NCBI RefSeq assembly: GCF_014656355.1
Contig: NZ_BNCG01000001.1
Span: forward strand, 363,262-427,261
Source: Camelimonas fluminis
GTDB lineage: Bacteria > Pseudomonadota > Alphaproteobacteria > Rhizobiales > Beijerinckiaceae
Reading direction: 5' to 3'
DNA: 64,000 nt
The position numbers were made by a program, and so were the translations under genes. This document shows, piece by piece, positions 16,799 to 27,139 of this stretch. The notes under the pieces were generated by a model that made no database searches, was not told where the DNA came from, and was given only the letters and a program-made list of their open reading frames with translations. Position 1 is the stretch's first letter, and each line of letters starts with the position of its first letter.

Positions 16799-19700
16799 TC
16801 AGGCCGCGATGCGCAGGGCCCCGCCCTTCGTCTGGGCGGCTGCGTCGCCCAGGGCCCGGCGAACCGGCACGGCGGGGGCGCCCGCCCATTCGGAGTGAGC
16901 CGGGAGGCTTTCGCCCTTCATCACCACGGTGGTCTGGCCGATGCGGGCGAAGTCGCCGACATGGGTGTCGTAGAGCACGGTGGAGCCGGCGCCGACTGTC
17001 ACGCCCTTGCCAAGCTCGACCCGGCCCACCTTCATCACCCGGTCTTCGTACAGGTGGGTCTGCAGGGTCGAGGTCATGTTGATGGCGCAGTAGTCGCCGA
17101 TCTTGACACAGTCGAACTCGGTCAGATCGGTCCAGTCCATCCACACGCCCTTGCCGATCTTCGCGCCATAAAGACGCAACAGCCAGGGCAGGAACGGCGT
17201 GCCGCGGAAGTACTCAAGCGACGCCTTGCCGACGAGGCCGCCATAGATCACCGCCACGGCCTCGGTGCGCATGGCCCACCACGACCACATGGGATGGGCG
17301 GTGGGCTTGTAGGCGCCCATCATCACCCATTTGACGATGGCGGCGAAGGCCACCAGCGCCAGGGCGATGACCACGCCGGCGGCGAGGAAGACGCCGGTGG
17401 CGGTCAGCCAGTCGCCACGGCCGATCGGGTTGGCGATGACATCGGCGGTCATGTAGCCGCAGGTGATGAACAGCGCCGTGGGCAGCGAGGTGTGGACCGC
17501 CTCGAACAGGCCGCGACCCAACAGTTTCAGCTTCGGCGGCTGGTAGGTGAAGTTGGCCGCCACGTCGAACTTCTGCCGCACCGGCAGCTTGATGGCCGGG
17601 CTGCCGAACCAGGTTTCGTTCTCGCCGATATGCAGGTCTTCCGGCATGCGCGACTTGATGCCGAGCAGCGCGCCGTCTTCGATCACCGAGCCGCCGGGGA
17701 CGATGGCGTCGTTGCCGAGGAACACCCGGTCGCCGGTCTTCACCGTGCGCAGCTCCATATAACCGCGGCGGATTTCCTCGTCGCCGAAGATCACCTCGTC
17801 GCCGAGGAAATTGCCGTCGCCGATGTCGACCAGGTCGTAGCGGCCGGCGAGGTTGGTGGAAATCTCCGAGCCCTTGCCGATCTTCGCGCCCATCAGGCGA
17901 TACCAGATGCGCATGAACAGCGTGGCGTAGAGCGAGTTCAGGGTCTCCAGCGTCACCTCGGTGGCGAGGCCCATCAGCCATTTGCGCACATAGGTCCAGG
18001 AGTGGATCGAATACACGCCAGGGCGGACGCGCGGCAGGATGACCCAGCGGCAGACGATGATCACCGCCATGGAAACGAGGATCAGCGCCAGCGCCGTCGG
18101 GATCGTGAGCAGCGGCAGCATCGACCAGGACACTTCATGGTCGTTCACGCCGCTGAACAGCCGGTCGAGGTTGTAGAGAATGTAAAAGGCCGGGAAGATC
18201 GGCAGCAGGCCAAGCATCAGCATGACGATGTAGCCGACGCCATAGACCGCGCCCTGGACGGCGCGCCGGGCCGGGCCGGCTTCCGCCTGCGGTGGCAGGG
18301 CGGCGAGATCGACCATGCCGGTCTTGCGGGCGGGCGAACCCTCCCACTTTTCCCCGTCGCCGACGACGCCGTTCTCCGGGATCGCCGTCAGGTCGGCCAG
18401 TTCGGCGCTGCGGCCGACGCGGCTGTTGGGGCCGAACGAGCAGGTGTTGCCGGTATAGGCGTCGGCGCCGATCTCGATCGCGCCGATAATCAGCTCATTG
18501 CCCACCACCTGGACGTTGGCGAAGCGGGTCTTGGCGCCAGTGGAGGCGCCGTCGCCGATCGAGATCAGGTCGATGGCGCCAGCCTCGAAGTCGCCGATGA
18601 TGGCGTCGCGGCCGACCTTGGCGCCGAGCATGCGCAGATAGACACGCATCAGCGGTGAGTTCTGCAGGAACTTCAGCGACGTGGCCTGGATCATGCGCTG
18701 CACGAACCAGACGCGGAAGTAATAGACGCCCCACAGCGGGTAGCGGCCGGGTTTCGTGCGGCCGAGGACGGCCCATTTCAGGCCGGCGATCAACAGCTTG
18801 GCGCCGATGTTCAGGATGACATAGACGGTGAACAGCGCCGCCATCTCAGCCCAGATCGAGGCGTCCTCGCGCAGCAGCGCGATGGAAGCCAGGAACAGGC
18901 CAAGCCACTGGATGGTCACCACGCCGAGAATCACCGGCAGGGCGACGGCCTGGGCGACGCCGCACCAGAAGCGCCGCATCAGGGGCGGGGGGTCAAACGA
19001 CAGGTCCAGGGCTTCGCCGCCGCCATTGGCCTCCACCAGCGCCGCCATGGCGCGCAGGGTGCGGGCGGCGTAGACGTCCTGCATGGTCAGGGTGGCGTAG
19101 GCCGGGTGCCGGCGCACTTCGGAGACGAAGCGCGCCGCCAGCAGCGAATGGCCGCCCAGATCAAGGAAGAAATCGGCGTCAAACGGGATGGCCTGGCCGG
19201 GGAAGACATGCTTCGCCGCCGCCAGCAACACGGCCTCGGCGTCGCTCTGCGGCGCTTCCTCTTCAGCCGCCTCACGAGCGGTGAGTGCGACGCCTTTCAG
19301 CGTCTTGCGGTCGATCTTGCCGGAGGTGAGGCGGGGCAGCGTCGTCGCCAGCTCGAAGTGCGACGGGCACATGTAGGACGGCAGGCGCTCGCGCAGGCCA
19401 GCGCGCAGGGCCATGCGGTCGATGCTCTCGCCCGGCTGGGCGACGAGGAAGGCGACAAGCCGGTCGACGCCGTCATCCTGGCGCACCACCACCGCGGCCT
19501 GGGCGACGTTGGGGAAGTCGGCCAGCGCCGCTTCGATCTCGCCCAGTTCGACGCGAAAACCACGAATCTTGACCTGGTCATCGATGCGCCCGTGGAAAAC
19601 GATGTTGCCGCTGGCGTCGAGGCTGACGGCGTCGCCGGAGCGGTACAACACCGGGTCGATCGGCTTTTTATCGGTGGCGAACGGATTGGCGATGAACTTC

Positions 19701-20875
19701 TCCGCCGTCAGCTCCGGGCGGCGCAGATAGCCCTGGGCGACGCCCGGGCCGCCGATCAGCAGTTCGCCTTCCACGCCGGGAGCGACGGGGTTCAACTGCT
19801 CGTCGACCACATAGCAGGTGTAGTTGGGAATCGGTTTGCCGATGGTGACGGTTTCGCCGGGCACAACTTCAGCCACGGTGGCGACAACCGTCGCCTCGGT
19901 CGGGCCATAGGTGTTGAAAATGCGCCGGTCCTGGCGGGCCCAGCGGGCGATCAGCGGCGCCGGCAGCGCCTCGCCGCCGAGCAGGATCACCCGCAGGGCC
20001 GGGACGTCGCGCGGCAACAGGGCCAGCAGGGTCGGCACCGTATCGAGCACGGTGACGCCAGCGGCCTCCAGCAGGTCGGGCAGACGCTCGATGTCGCTCA
20101 TCACCTCGGGCGTCGCGACCGTCAGCGTCGCGCCAACCAGGTACGGGACCCAGATTTCCTCCATCGACAGGTCAAAGGCGACGGAGGCGCCCTGGAACAC
20201 AACGTCGTCGGAGGTCAGGCCGTAGACGTCATTGGCCGAACGCAGGAAGTGGCAGATATTGCGCTGGCTGATGACGATGCCCTTGGGCGTGCCCGTGGAG
20301 CCCGAGGTATAGATCATGTAGGCGGGGCTGTCGGCGCTCTGGCCGCGCGTGCGCGGGTCGGGCAGCTCCGGCAGGTCGCCTGCGGCGGCTTCCGCCTGGA
20401 GCGCCTCGACGGTCCAGACGGCGAATTTGGTCTCGCGCGCCCGGGCGGCGAAGCTGTCGCAGGTCAGCAGACCCTTGGCGCCAGCGTCGGCGAGGCAGAC
20501 GGCGATGCGGTCAACCGGGGCGTCGGCGTCGAACGGCAGCCAGGCGGCGCCGGTGCGGGTGACGGCGATCTGGGCCATCAGCAGGGCGACGCCGCGCGGC
20601 GCCCACAGGCCGACCACATCGCCCGGGCCGATGCCCTTCGCCGCCAGCGCCCGGGCCATCTGTGCGGTCAGTTCGTTGACCTGCGCATAAGTCCAGACCT
20701 GGTCGCCGCTGGCGTAGGCGATGCGGTAGCCGCGCAGACGGACCGTAGCGGCGAAAATCTCGGCCAGGGTTTCGTCGCGCGCGAATTCCGGTCGCACAGG
20801 ACCAGCCAGCATGAATGGCGACGCCGTATGGCCGGCGGTCGCTCCCACATTCATGTCTTCGCCTGGTATTCTCAT
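16799..20875 (-). CDS. Pls/PosA-type non-ribosomal peptide synthetase with membrane acyltransferase-like C-terminus
   Basis: This single-module synthetase of about 1358 residues resembles epsilon-poly-lysine synthetase (Pls). The adenylation domain (about 35-530) has YTSGSTGTPKG at 189-199, Asp235 in the amino-acid-binding FDLS motif, NTYGPTEATV at 321-330, YRSGD at 411-415, GRIDDQVKIRGFRVE at 429-443 and the catalytic Lys520. A carrier domain follows, with its phosphopantetheine Ser577 in DLGGHSLLAARF. The remainder alternates membrane segments with left-handed beta-helix-like repeats (for example VGRDAIIGDFEAGA) in three tandem units, the TIGR02353 terminal region. No condensation or thioesterase domain is present. 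The start ATG 20875 has GAGGGG upstream; a second ATG lies at 20854. Product and substrate are unknown. Confidence 0.9.
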   Translation of the reverse strand: MRIPGEDMNVGATAGHTASPFMLAGPVRPEFARDETLAEIFAATVRLRGYRIAYASGDQVWTYAQVNELTAQMARALAAKGIGPGDVVGLWAPRGVALLMAQIAVTRTGAAWLPFDADAPVDRIAVCLADAGAKGLLTCDSFAARARETKFAVWTVEALQAEAAAGDLPELPDPRTRGQSADSPAYMIYTSGSTGTPKGIVISQRNICHFLRSANDVYGLTSDDVVFQGASVAFDLSMEEIWVPYLVGATLTVATPEVMSDIERLPDLLEAAGVTVLDTVPTLLALLPRDVPALRVILLGGEALPAPLIARWARQDRRIFNTYGPTEATVVATVAEVVPGETVTIGKPIPNYTCYVVDEQLNPVAPGVEGELLIGGPGVAQGYLRRPELTAEKFIANPFATDKKPIDPVLYRSGDAVSLDASGNIVFHGRIDDQVKIRGFRVELGEIEAALADFPNVAQAAVVVRQDDGVDRLVAFLVAQPGESIDRMALRAGLRERLPSYMCPSHFELATTLPRLTSGKIDRKTLKGVALTAREAAEEEAPQSDAEAVLLAAAKHVFPGQAIPFDADFFLDLGGHSLLAARFVSEVRRHPAYATLTMQDVYAARTLRAMAALVEANGGGEALDLSFDPPPLMRRFWCGVAQAVALPVILGVVTIQWLGLFLASIALLREDASIWAEMAALFTVYVILNIGAKLLIAGLKWAVLGRTKPGRYPLWGVYYFRVWFVQRMIQATSLKFLQNSPLMRVYLRMLGAKVGRDAIIGDFEAGAIDLISIGDGASTGAKTRFANVQVVGNELIIGAIEIGADAYTGNTCSFGPNSRVGRSAELADLTAIPENGVVGDGEKWEGSPARKTGMVDLAALPPQAEAGPARRAVQGAVYGVGYIVMLMLGLLPIFPAFYILYNLDRLFSGVNDHEVSWSMLPLLTIPTALALILVSMAVIIVCRWVILPRVRPGVYSIHSWTYVRKWLMGLATEVTLETLNSLYATLFMRIWYRLMGAKIGKGSEISTNLAGRYDLVDIGDGNFLGDEVIFGDEEIRRGYMELRTVKTGDRVFLGNDAIVPGGSVIEDGALLGIKSRMPEDLHIGENETWFGSPAIKLPVRQKFDVAANFTYQPPKLKLLGRGLFEAVHTSLPTALFITCGYMTADVIANPIGRGDWLTATGVFLAAGVVIALALVAFAAIVKWVMMGAYKPTAHPMWSWWAMRTEAVAVIYGGLVGKASLEYFRGTPFLPWLLRLYGAKIGKGVWMDWTDLTEFDCVKIGDYCAINMTSTLQTHLYEDRVMKVGRVELGKGVTVGAGSTVLYDTHVGDFARIGQTTVVMKGESLPAHSEWAGAPAVPVRRALGDAAAQTKGGALRIAA

Positions 20876-21403
20876 CTTGCCCCTCGCCCGGACGGCCTTC
20901 CGCCCATGGATGCTGTGGCAAAGCCCGGATTCCACACGGAAGGGGCTTGCATGGGCGGATCATTGCGCCTGGCTGCCTGAACCGTGCATGAACGAAAATG
21001 AACGGGCCGGTTGCAGGGGGCTGCAGCGGGCCGGGCGCGCGAGATCAGGCTCGTGGAGGGGCGCCTCCAGCCGTTGCAGCGTCATGGGTTGCGGGTCATG
21101 CATTGCCGGCCAGGGGCTTGCCAGCAAGGCGCCTGCCGTCATGTGCGCCCTGGCCCAACCACCGCGCGACATCCTCCGCATGGTTTTTCCACACGTCATG
21201 GCGGGCTGGTCCCGGCCATCCACGGAGCCAGCGCCATTCAGTCATGCGAGGCGGTGGACGCCTCTCAGCTGTGGGTGGCGCGGGTGGGATGAGTATGGCG
21301 CGGTGAAGAGCGGGGGAGCAGCCGGGCGGCGACGCAGGCGCAGGCTTCCCGCCGCGTATGGCGCAGGAAACTCAAAGCGCGCCGGAAAATTCAGCCCGAA
21401 AAT
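20876..21403. other. 528-bp intergenic region, no gene supported
   Basis: The gap lies between the NRPS start and the end of the histidine phosphatase gene, both minus strand, so it contains the NRPS promoter. Around 21195-21224 is a GTCATGGCGGGCTGGTCCC segment followed by GGCCATCCACGG, resembling a REP-like intergenic sequence common in Hyphomicrobiales. I see no convincing coding frame. Confidence 0.5.
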
Positions 21404-22111
21404 TCAGCCATGGCCCGGCGGAACATCTTCCGGCAGCCAGCGCCAGCCGCTGGCGTCGATGCGGAGCACCCGACCCTGCCAGACAGGAAAACGGACGACC
21501 TCGACCGGATCAAGATCGCAGGTCAGGGCCAGCAGCGCCCGGGCGACGCCGCCGTGGGACACGATGACCGCATCGCCCTCCAGCGCCGCAATGGCGGGTG
21601 CCAGCCGGGCGGCGACGTCGGCGTAGCTTTCACCGTCCGGCGGCGCATAGGTCCACGGCGCCGCCTTGCGGGCGGCGTGGGCGGCCGGATGCCGCGCTTT
21701 GATGTCTTTCCATGGATGGCCTTCCCAGCGGCCGAAGGAAATTTCGGCCAGCCGTTCGTCGGCCAGATAACCATCGGGCTCAAGCCCCATGGTCTGGCGC
21801 AGGATTTCCATGGTGCGGGAAGCGCGGGCCAGAGGGCTGGCCAGCCAGAGCGGGCGAGCAGGATCGGGAAGCAGGCCGCCAAGGAGCCGGCCCGCGACCG
21901 CCGCCTGGCGTTTGCCGGTGCGGTTCAGTCCGGTGTCGCGCCGGCCCTGCAAACGTCCGGCGGCGTTCCAGTCAGTCTCGCCATGGCGAATGAACCAGAT
22001 GACGCCGCGCGGGCGGGTTCGGGGAACCGGCGGCGCGCCCGCAGGCGATGTGTCCTGCGGTTTGGCGTCCTGTTGCCCGGCGTCTTCGGCCTGCGTCCGG
22101 ATGGCGTCCAC
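21404..22111 (-). CDS. histidine phosphatase family protein (phosphoglycerate-mutase-like)
   Basis: The protein of about 235 residues is a branch 1 histidine phosphatase. The phosphorylated His is in FIRHGETDWN, with the conserved Arg in SPLARASRTMEIL, the acidic residue in ERLAEISFGRWEGHPW, and the second His in VIVSHGGVARALL. Substrates of the family range from sugar phosphates to cobalamin precursors and cannot be told apart here. The GTG start at 22111 lies 8 bases downstream of the fabI stop, and the AAGGA that would serve it is inside the last fabI codons, so translation is probably coupled to fabI. The first 40 residues are a poorly conserved Pro/Ala-rich stretch, so a later start is possible. 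Confidence 0.85.
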   Translation of the reverse strand: MDAIRTQAEDAGQQDAKPQDTSPAGAPPVPRTRPRGVIWFIRHGETDWNAAGRLQGRRDTGLNRTGKRQAAVAGRLLGGLLPDPARPLWLASPLARASRTMEILRQTMGLEPDGYLADERLAEISFGRWEGHPWKDIKARHPAAHAARKAAPWTYAPPDGESYADVAARLAPAIAALEGDAVIVSHGGVARALLALTCDLDPVEVVRFPVWQGRVLRIDASGWRWLPEDVPPGHG

Positions 22112-22119
22112 GGCGCGGC

Positions 22120-22950
22120 TTATTCCTTGTTGAGAACGATGTCGGGGGCGTCGGGATTCTTCATGCCAACCACATGGTAGCCGGCGTCGACATGGTGCAC
22201 TTCGCCGGTGACGCCCTTCGACATGTCGGAGAGGAAATAGGCGGCGCTCTCGCCGACGTCCTCGATGGTCACCGAACGACGCATGGGCGAGTTGTATTCG
22301 TTCCACTTCAGGATGTAGCGGAAATCGCCGATGCCGGAGGCGGCCAGGGTCTTGATCGGGCCAGCGGAAATGGCGTTGACGCGGATGCGCTGCGGGCCGA
22401 GATCGGCGGCGAGGTAGCGCACGCTGGCTTCCAGCGCGGCCTTGGCGACGCCCATCACGTTGTAATGGGGCATCCATTTCTCGGCGCCGTAATAGGTCAG
22501 CGTCAGGATAGCGCCGCCCTCGGTCATCAGCTTCTCGGCGCGCTGGGCGATCGCCGTGAGCGAATAGCACGAAATCAGCATCGACTTCGTGAAATTGGCC
22601 TCGCTGGTGTCGAGATAGCGGCCGGTCAACTCATCCTTGTCGGAAAAGGCGATGGCGTGAACGAGGAAGTCGATCTTGCCCCAGAGCTTCTCCACCTCGG
22701 CGAACACCGCGTCGATGGTGCTGGCGTCGGTGACGTCGCAATGGCCGACGACGGCGGCGCCAAGTTCGGCTGCCAGCGGCTCGACGCGCTTCTTGAGCGC
22801 GTCGCCCTGATAGGTCAGGGCGATTTCAGCGCCGTGCTGGCGCGCCGCTTTGGCAATGCCCCAGGCAATCGATTTGTTGTTGGCCAACCCCATGATAACG
22901 CCGCGCTTGCCGGCCATGAGGGAACTGATTTGCGCAACGTTGCCTGCCAT
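22120..22950 (-). CDS. fabI: enoyl-[acyl-carrier-protein] reductase (NADH)
   Basis: FabI performs the last reduction of each fatty acid elongation cycle and is the target of triclosan and isoniazid-like inhibitors. The 276-residue protein has the nucleotide-binding GVIMGLANNKSIAWGIA at the N-terminus and the catalytic Tyr163 and Lys170 in YNVMGVAK. The substrate loop region around GPIKTLAASGIGDF is typical. It has about 10 extra N-terminal residues compared with E. coli FabI; the ATG at 22950 is followed by a second ATG at 22917. The histidine phosphatase follows directly and is probably cotranscribed. Confidence 0.96.
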   Translation of the reverse strand: MAGNVAQISSLMAGKRGVIMGLANNKSIAWGIAKAARQHGAEIALTYQGDALKKRVEPLAAELGAAVVGHCDVTDASTIDAVFAEVEKLWGKIDFLVHAIAFSDKDELTGRYLDTSEANFTKSMLISCYSLTAIAQRAEKLMTEGGAILTLTYYGAEKWMPHYNVMGVAKAALEASVRYLAADLGPQRIRVNAISAGPIKTLAASGIGDFRYILKWNEYNSPMRRSVTIEDVGESAAYFLSDMSKGVTGEVHHVDAGYHVVGMKNPDAPDIVLNKE

Positions 22951-23419
22951 GGTGAAACTGGGACCCTGGTGCTCGCCGGAACCGCCGACGCTTCTTCCGT
23001 TGCATCATTAGCCGACGCGGGCGGGTGACGGAAGCCCGGATTGTTCCACTGTTTCACAAGGGCGCGCGGCGGTGACGACGCGGCGCCGCCATCCATGCCC
23101 GCCGCCGCGGGTCGGGGCGCCGCGAGGCCACGGCTGAGCTTGCGTCAGATTCTGGATGGTTTATACCGCCGGCCGCTGTGTGCGCGGCGCTTCAATGGCG
23201 CCGACGCAGCATTGATCCGCTTTCCGGATATTGTCGCCGAACTTTGACAAGCTGGTGAGAGAATGACGTCCGGCCATTGCGCAAAACCGATTTGCACGCC
23301 TCAATGATGGCGGTTGTCTGACAACGCGATGGCAATCCGCGAACGCCGGCAAACGGATCGACCGATCACATTGCCGGCGCCGCCATAAATCGGGCGTTGC
23401 GTCCAGAGGCAGAATTTTG
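22951..23419. other. 469-bp divergent promoter region between fabI and kup
   Basis: The region must contain promoters for both fabI (leftward) and kup (rightward). I see no gene, repeat or recognisable riboswitch in it. Confidence 0.5.
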
Positions 23420-25354
23420 ATGTCAGCAATGCAAGGCCGGGAAGAAACGGGCGGCGCGGCCGGTTCCCACGACGGCGCCGCGCCTGGCGGGCACGATCCG
23501 AAAACCGGCTTCTGGACGCTGGTGGTTGGCGCCGCCGGCGTCGTGTTCGGCGATATCGGCACCAGCCCGCTGTACGCGTTCCGTGAAGCCGCCAAGGTGG
23601 GCATGGAAGGCGGCCTCGACGCCCGCGCGTCGGTTATCGGCGTGCTGTCGCTGATTCTCTGGGCGCTGATGCTCGTGGTGACGGTGAAGTACGTCTTCAT
23701 CCTGCTGCGCGCCGACAACAACGGCGAAGGCGGCATTCTCTCGCTGATGGCGCTGGCGCAGCGGGCGATGGGGCACGCCAACGGCCGCCTCATTATCTTT
23801 CTTGGCATGCTCGGCGCGGCGTTGTTTTATGGCGACGCCATCATTTCCCCGGCCATCTCGGTGCTGTCGGCGGTCGAGGGCCTGAAGCTGGTGACGCCGG
23901 CGCTTGACGATTATGTGCCGCAGATCACCACAGCCATCCTGCTGTTGCTGTTCCTCGTGCAGAGCCGGGGCACGGCGCAGGTCGCGCGGCTTTTCGGCCC
24001 GATCATGATGCTGTGGTTTTTCCTGATGGCCGTTGGCGGCCTCTACCACATCAAGGATGATCTTGGCGTGTTCTGGGCGCTGAATCCCAAATACGCGGTG
24101 GATTTCATCCTCCATAATGGAGCCATCGGCCTGGCGATTCTGGGCGCCGTGTTTCTCGCCGTCACAGGCGCTGAAGCCCTGTACGCCGATCTTGGCCATT
24201 TTGGCCGCAGCCCGATCCGCTTCACCTGGTTCATGGCCTTGCCGGCGCTGGCGCTGAACTATCTCGGGCAGGGCGCGCTGGTGCTGGCGCATCCCGAGAA
24301 GATCGAGAACCCGTTCTTCCTGCTGTTTCCGGAGTGGGCGCTGGCGCCCATGGTGGCGATGGCGACGCTGGCGACCATCATCGCTGGCCAAGCGGTGATC
24401 ACCGGCGCCTACTCCCTCAGCCGCCAGGCCATCCAGCTCGGCCTGCTGCCCCGCCTTGAGATCCGCTACACCTCTGACGTGCACGCGGGGCAGATCTACA
24501 TGCCGCGCATCAACTATTTGCTGCTGGCCGGCGTGCTGCTGTCGGTGGGCCTGTTCCGCAATTCCAGCAATCTGGCGGCGGCCTATGGCGTGGCGGTGAC
24601 CGGCACCATGGTGGTGACCGCCATTCTCGCCTTCGTGGTGATCTGGAAGGACTGGAAGCGTCCGCTGTGGCTGGCCGCGGTCATCATGCTGCCGTTCCTG
24701 ATCATCGACAGCACCTTCCTCCTCGCCAACCTGCTGAAGGCGCTGCACGGCGGCCTGTTCCCCATCATCGTCGCGGCGATCATCATGACCATGATGCTGG
24801 TGTGGCGGCGCGGCACCCGCATCGTGCTGGAAAAAACCCGCAAGGCCGAAATGCCGATGGAGGAGCTGGTCGACATCCTGGCCAAGAGCAACCCGCACCG
24901 GGTGCGCGGCACGGCGGTGTTCCTCACCAGCGACCCGGATTTCGCGCCAGCGGCCCTGTTGCACAACGTGAAGCACAACAAGGTGCTGCACGAAAAGAAC
25001 GTCATGCTGACGGTGATCACCGACGACAGGCCCCGGGTGCCGGACAGCGAGCGGGTGTCGATCGAGCCGATCCGCGATGGCTTCAGCCGCGTCACCATGG
25101 CGTTCGGCTATGCGGAGACGCCGAACGTGCCGCGTGGCCTCGCCATCGCCCGCAGCCAGGGCTGGCGTTTCGACATCATGTCCACGTCGTTTTTTGTGTC
25201 GCGCCGTTCAATCCGCATCGGCGCCAATCCGCGCATGCGGCTGTGGCAGTCGAAAATGTACATGTTCCTGGCGCGGAACGCCTCGGACGCCACGGACTTC
25301 TTCCAGATTCCCACCGGCCGCGTCGTCGAGGTGGGCACCCAGGTAACGCTTTGA
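23420..25354 (+). CDS. kup: Kup-family low-affinity potassium uptake protein
   Basis: Kup (TrkD) is a proton-coupled potassium importer in the inner membrane. The 644-residue protein starts with a hydrophilic 30-residue tail, then the conserved [18 protein letters not shown] segment in the first membrane helix and [16 protein letters not shown] shortly after. About 12 membrane segments cover residues 35-465, and a cytosolic C-terminal domain of about 180 residues follows, as in the E. coli protein. An in-frame TTG directly precedes the ATG at 23420; I chose the ATG, which has AGAGG upstream. It is a single gene, divergent from fabI. Confidence 0.95.
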   Translation: MSAMQGREETGGAAGSHDGAAPGGHDPKTGFWTLVVGAAGVVFGDIGTSPLYAFREAAKVGMEGGLDARASVIGVLSLILWALMLVVTVKYVFILLRADNNGEGGILSLMALAQRAMGHANGRLIIFLGMLGAALFYGDAIISPAISVLSAVEGLKLVTPALDDYVPQITTAILLLLFLVQSRGTAQVARLFGPIMMLWFFLMAVGGLYHIKDDLGVFWALNPKYAVDFILHNGAIGLAILGAVFLAVTGAEALYADLGHFGRSPIRFTWFMALPALALNYLGQGALVLAHPEKIENPFFLLFPEWALAPMVAMATLATIIAGQAVITGAYSLSRQAIQLGLLPRLEIRYTSDVHAGQIYMPRINYLLLAGVLLSVGLFRNSSNLAAAYGVAVTGTMVVTAILAFVVIWKDWKRPLWLAAVIMLPFLIIDSTFLLANLLKALHGGLFPIIVAAIIMTMMLVWRRGTRIVLEKTRKAEMPMEELVDILAKSNPHRVRGTAVFLTSDPDFAPAALLHNVKHNKVLHEKNVMLTVITDDRPRVPDSERVSIEPIRDGFSRVTMAFGYAETPNVPRGLAIARSQGWRFDIMSTSFFVSRRSIRIGANPRMRLWQSKMYMFLARNASDATDFFQIPTGRVVEVGTQVTL

Positions 25355-26081
25355 GCAACACTGTAGCGTGTCGCTGCAGGCCACGCCGCGGGATGGCCCG
25401 GGCGGCCTGTCCTTGACGGCCGGCGATGGCCGTCCGTTAAGGGGAAGTTAGTCATGTCCATGAAAATTCAATAAAATCTGCCAGAAAAGGCCCCATTGTT
25501 GACGTGCTTCGTCGTCTCCATAGGGGGCTATCGCGCCATGGGGGCGCGTTTTGGGAGCTTGCAGGGCAGGACAATGACTGAGAGAGCGCATGGACGCGGC
25601 CCCCGCCGCGCGGGAGTGAGCCACGAAGAGCGGCGGCGTGACGCCGGCCTGACATTCAGGGCTGTCGCCATTCCGGCATTGGCTGGGGCGCTGGCTTCGG
25701 CGCCGCGCAAATCTTCGGACTCCAGGACGGCGCGTCAGCCATGCGAGGCGACCTTGCAGCACGACGCCGACGACGCGGTGGCGCTGCGCTCCGGCAACTG
25801 AGCGCCTGATCCGCGAAGGCTCCCGGCAGGGAATGTGGTCAGGGCGATAGCGCGGTCAGGGCAGGGCTTTGGCCTCGCGGATGCTGGCCCTTGCCTGTCT
25901 GACCGGGACGCGGGGCTGTCTGGCCGGTTAAGGCCGCGGGGCAGCCGTGCGGGCGGGACAGCCATATTTGTCCGCCACAGACGACAACGGGGCCGCCGGG
26001 TTGCTCCTGTCGCCGACGCCGGAAAGCGCCGGCCGGCAGTGTCTTGCCTTTTCCGGGAAGGGGGGCGGCGGGCGCCGCGAA
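25355..26081. other. 727-bp region without a supported gene
   Basis: Both neighbours point into this region (kup from the left, a small minus-strand gene from the right). Several frames of 60-105 codons exist, but they overlap one another on both strands, lack good ribosome binding sites and show no recognisable motifs. A 7-bp hairpin GACGGCC/GGCCGTC lies near 25418 without a T-run. Confidence 0.5.
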
Positions 26082-26336
26082 TCAGTGCCGGCGCGCGGTG
26101 GAAAAACCGCCGCCACGCAGACGCGCGGGCAGGCTTTCAGCGAAAGTGGCGACAGCCTCTTCGCCATAGGCGTCGACGAGCTCACGGAAAGCCGTGAACA
26201 GCGCCGCATGGGCGACGCAATCGCCGTCCAGCCCATCAAGCTGCGCCTCGGCGAAAGCCTCGGAAAGGTAGCTCAACGCCGCCCGCTTTTCATCGCTGGC
26301 ATCGCCAAGATCGTAGTCAAAATTCGAGTCGTTCAT
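26082..26336 (-). CDS. conserved hypothetical small acidic protein
   Basis: This 84-residue protein begins MNDSNFDYDLGDASDEKRAALSYL when read in blocks, and resembles small acidic helical proteins found in Hyphomicrobiales genomes, of unknown function. It is mostly alpha-helical by composition, with an acidic N-terminal half and a basic tail (LPARLRGGGFSTARRH). I chose ATG 26336 because similarity starts there; the frame is open to 26390. It stands alone with no obvious operon partner. Recognition rests on a remembered family pattern, so confidence is moderate. Confidence 0.6.
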   Translation of the reverse strand: MNDSNFDYDLGDASDEKRAALSYLSEAFAEAQLDGLDGDCVAHAALFTAFRELVDAYGEEAVATFAESLPARLRGGGFSTARRH

Positions 26337-26441
26337 CACGCGCCTGAATACCGGGGCTGGATGTGGATGGACATGGGCAAGACCGGCCATCCCTGAACAC
26401 GGTCGCCTGATATCTGATTGGGTTATCTGGCGCGCTGTCGC

Positions 26442-26461
26442 CCGCTTCGTTCGCGAAGCGG
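26442..26461. other. 8-bp stem hairpin with a TTCG tetraloop
   Basis: CCGCTTCG, TTCG, CGAAGCGG is a perfect short hairpin with an unusually stable tetraloop. It lies in the 293-bp space between the small acidic protein and the TIGR02301 gene. No T-run follows on either strand, so its role, if any, is unclear. Confidence 0.6.
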
Positions 26462-26629
26462 AAACCTGCTCGCCTGATGTGTCCTCTGACGTGGGCAGAA
26501 TAGCGTCTGGAGATCGCAGCGCCAGGAGGTTCTTGCCAAACAGTTAACACGCCTGCGAAGCCCGGTAAATTTCTCCAGTGACCGCAAATGCAGGCAATTT
26601 GACGGCGTGGGTCGCCAAAAGCGCAAATT

Positions 26630-27139
26630 CTAGCGGGCGATGCGGGCGGACAGGGCGCGGGAGAGCGAAGCGCCCTCGGTCAGATAGCGCTGCACCGCCA
26701 GTTCGGCGGAGGGCGTGCAGCGTTTGTATGACAGGCTCCAGGCGCGATAGCTGTCGTTCCATGCGGCGGCGAGGCGTTGCCGGCGTTCGGGCGGCGTCGT
26801 TTCAGCCTCGATCAGCGCATTCATGCGATCGCGCCACAATTGCCCGTCACTGGCGCCGCACAGGCCGCGTAGCCAGGCCAGCGAGCCCATGATTTCAGCG
26901 AGCCGCAGCATGCTTTTTTCAGTGGTGGGCGCGGCGCCGGCCGGTCCGGGAGCCGCGACGGGCGGCGCCGGAACTGATGGCGCGGCTTTCCGGGCCGCCT
27001 GGGCCTGCGCGGTCTGGGCGCCCCCCAGGGCGAGGCCCAGCCCCGCCAGAACGGCCAACGCCATCGCGAGGCGCGCCCGGTGGAGGCGGGGGCAGGCAGG
27101 TGGCCGTAAAGTGAGTGGGCCGGCGTGGGATTCGATCAA
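26630..27139 (-). CDS. TIGR02301-family secreted protein
   Basis: The protein of about 169 residues has an N-terminal Arg-containing region, a hydrophobic stretch ([18 protein letters not shown]) and an AQAQA cleavage site, then a Pro/Ala linker. The C-terminal 100 residues contain the family segments [39 protein letters not shown] and [17 protein letters not shown]02301 is a conserved family of unknown function mostly limited to Hyphomicrobiales. The likely TTG start at 27139 overlaps the Nudix stop codon (TTGA), implying translational coupling; an ATG at about 27064 would remove the signal peptide n-region. Confidence 0.8.
   Translation of the reverse strand: MIESHAGPLTLRPPACPRLHRARLAMALAVLAGLGLALGGAQTAQAQAARKAAPSVPAPPVAAPGPAGAAPTTEKSMLRLAEIMGSLAWLRGLCGASDGQLWRDRMNALIEAETTPPERRQRLAAAWNDSYRAWSLSYKRCTPSAELAVQRYLTEGASLSRALSARIAR

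Noticed and set aside
16610-18658. 682-codon plus-strand frame
   Set aside because: It runs antisense through aroC's start and the NRPS gene and shows His/Asp/Gln-rich composition typical of antisense frames in GC-rich DNA.
19106-20980. 624-codon plus-strand frame opposite the NRPS adenylation domain
   Set aside because: The minus strand carries complete adenylation motifs; this frame has none.
23423-24991. 522-codon minus-strand frame opposite kup
   Set aside because: His/Gln/Arg-rich antisense frame; kup has clear motifs on the other strand.
25448-25801. Overlapping 60-105-codon frames downstream of kup
   Set aside because: They contradict one another on the two strands and show no motifs or ribosome sites.
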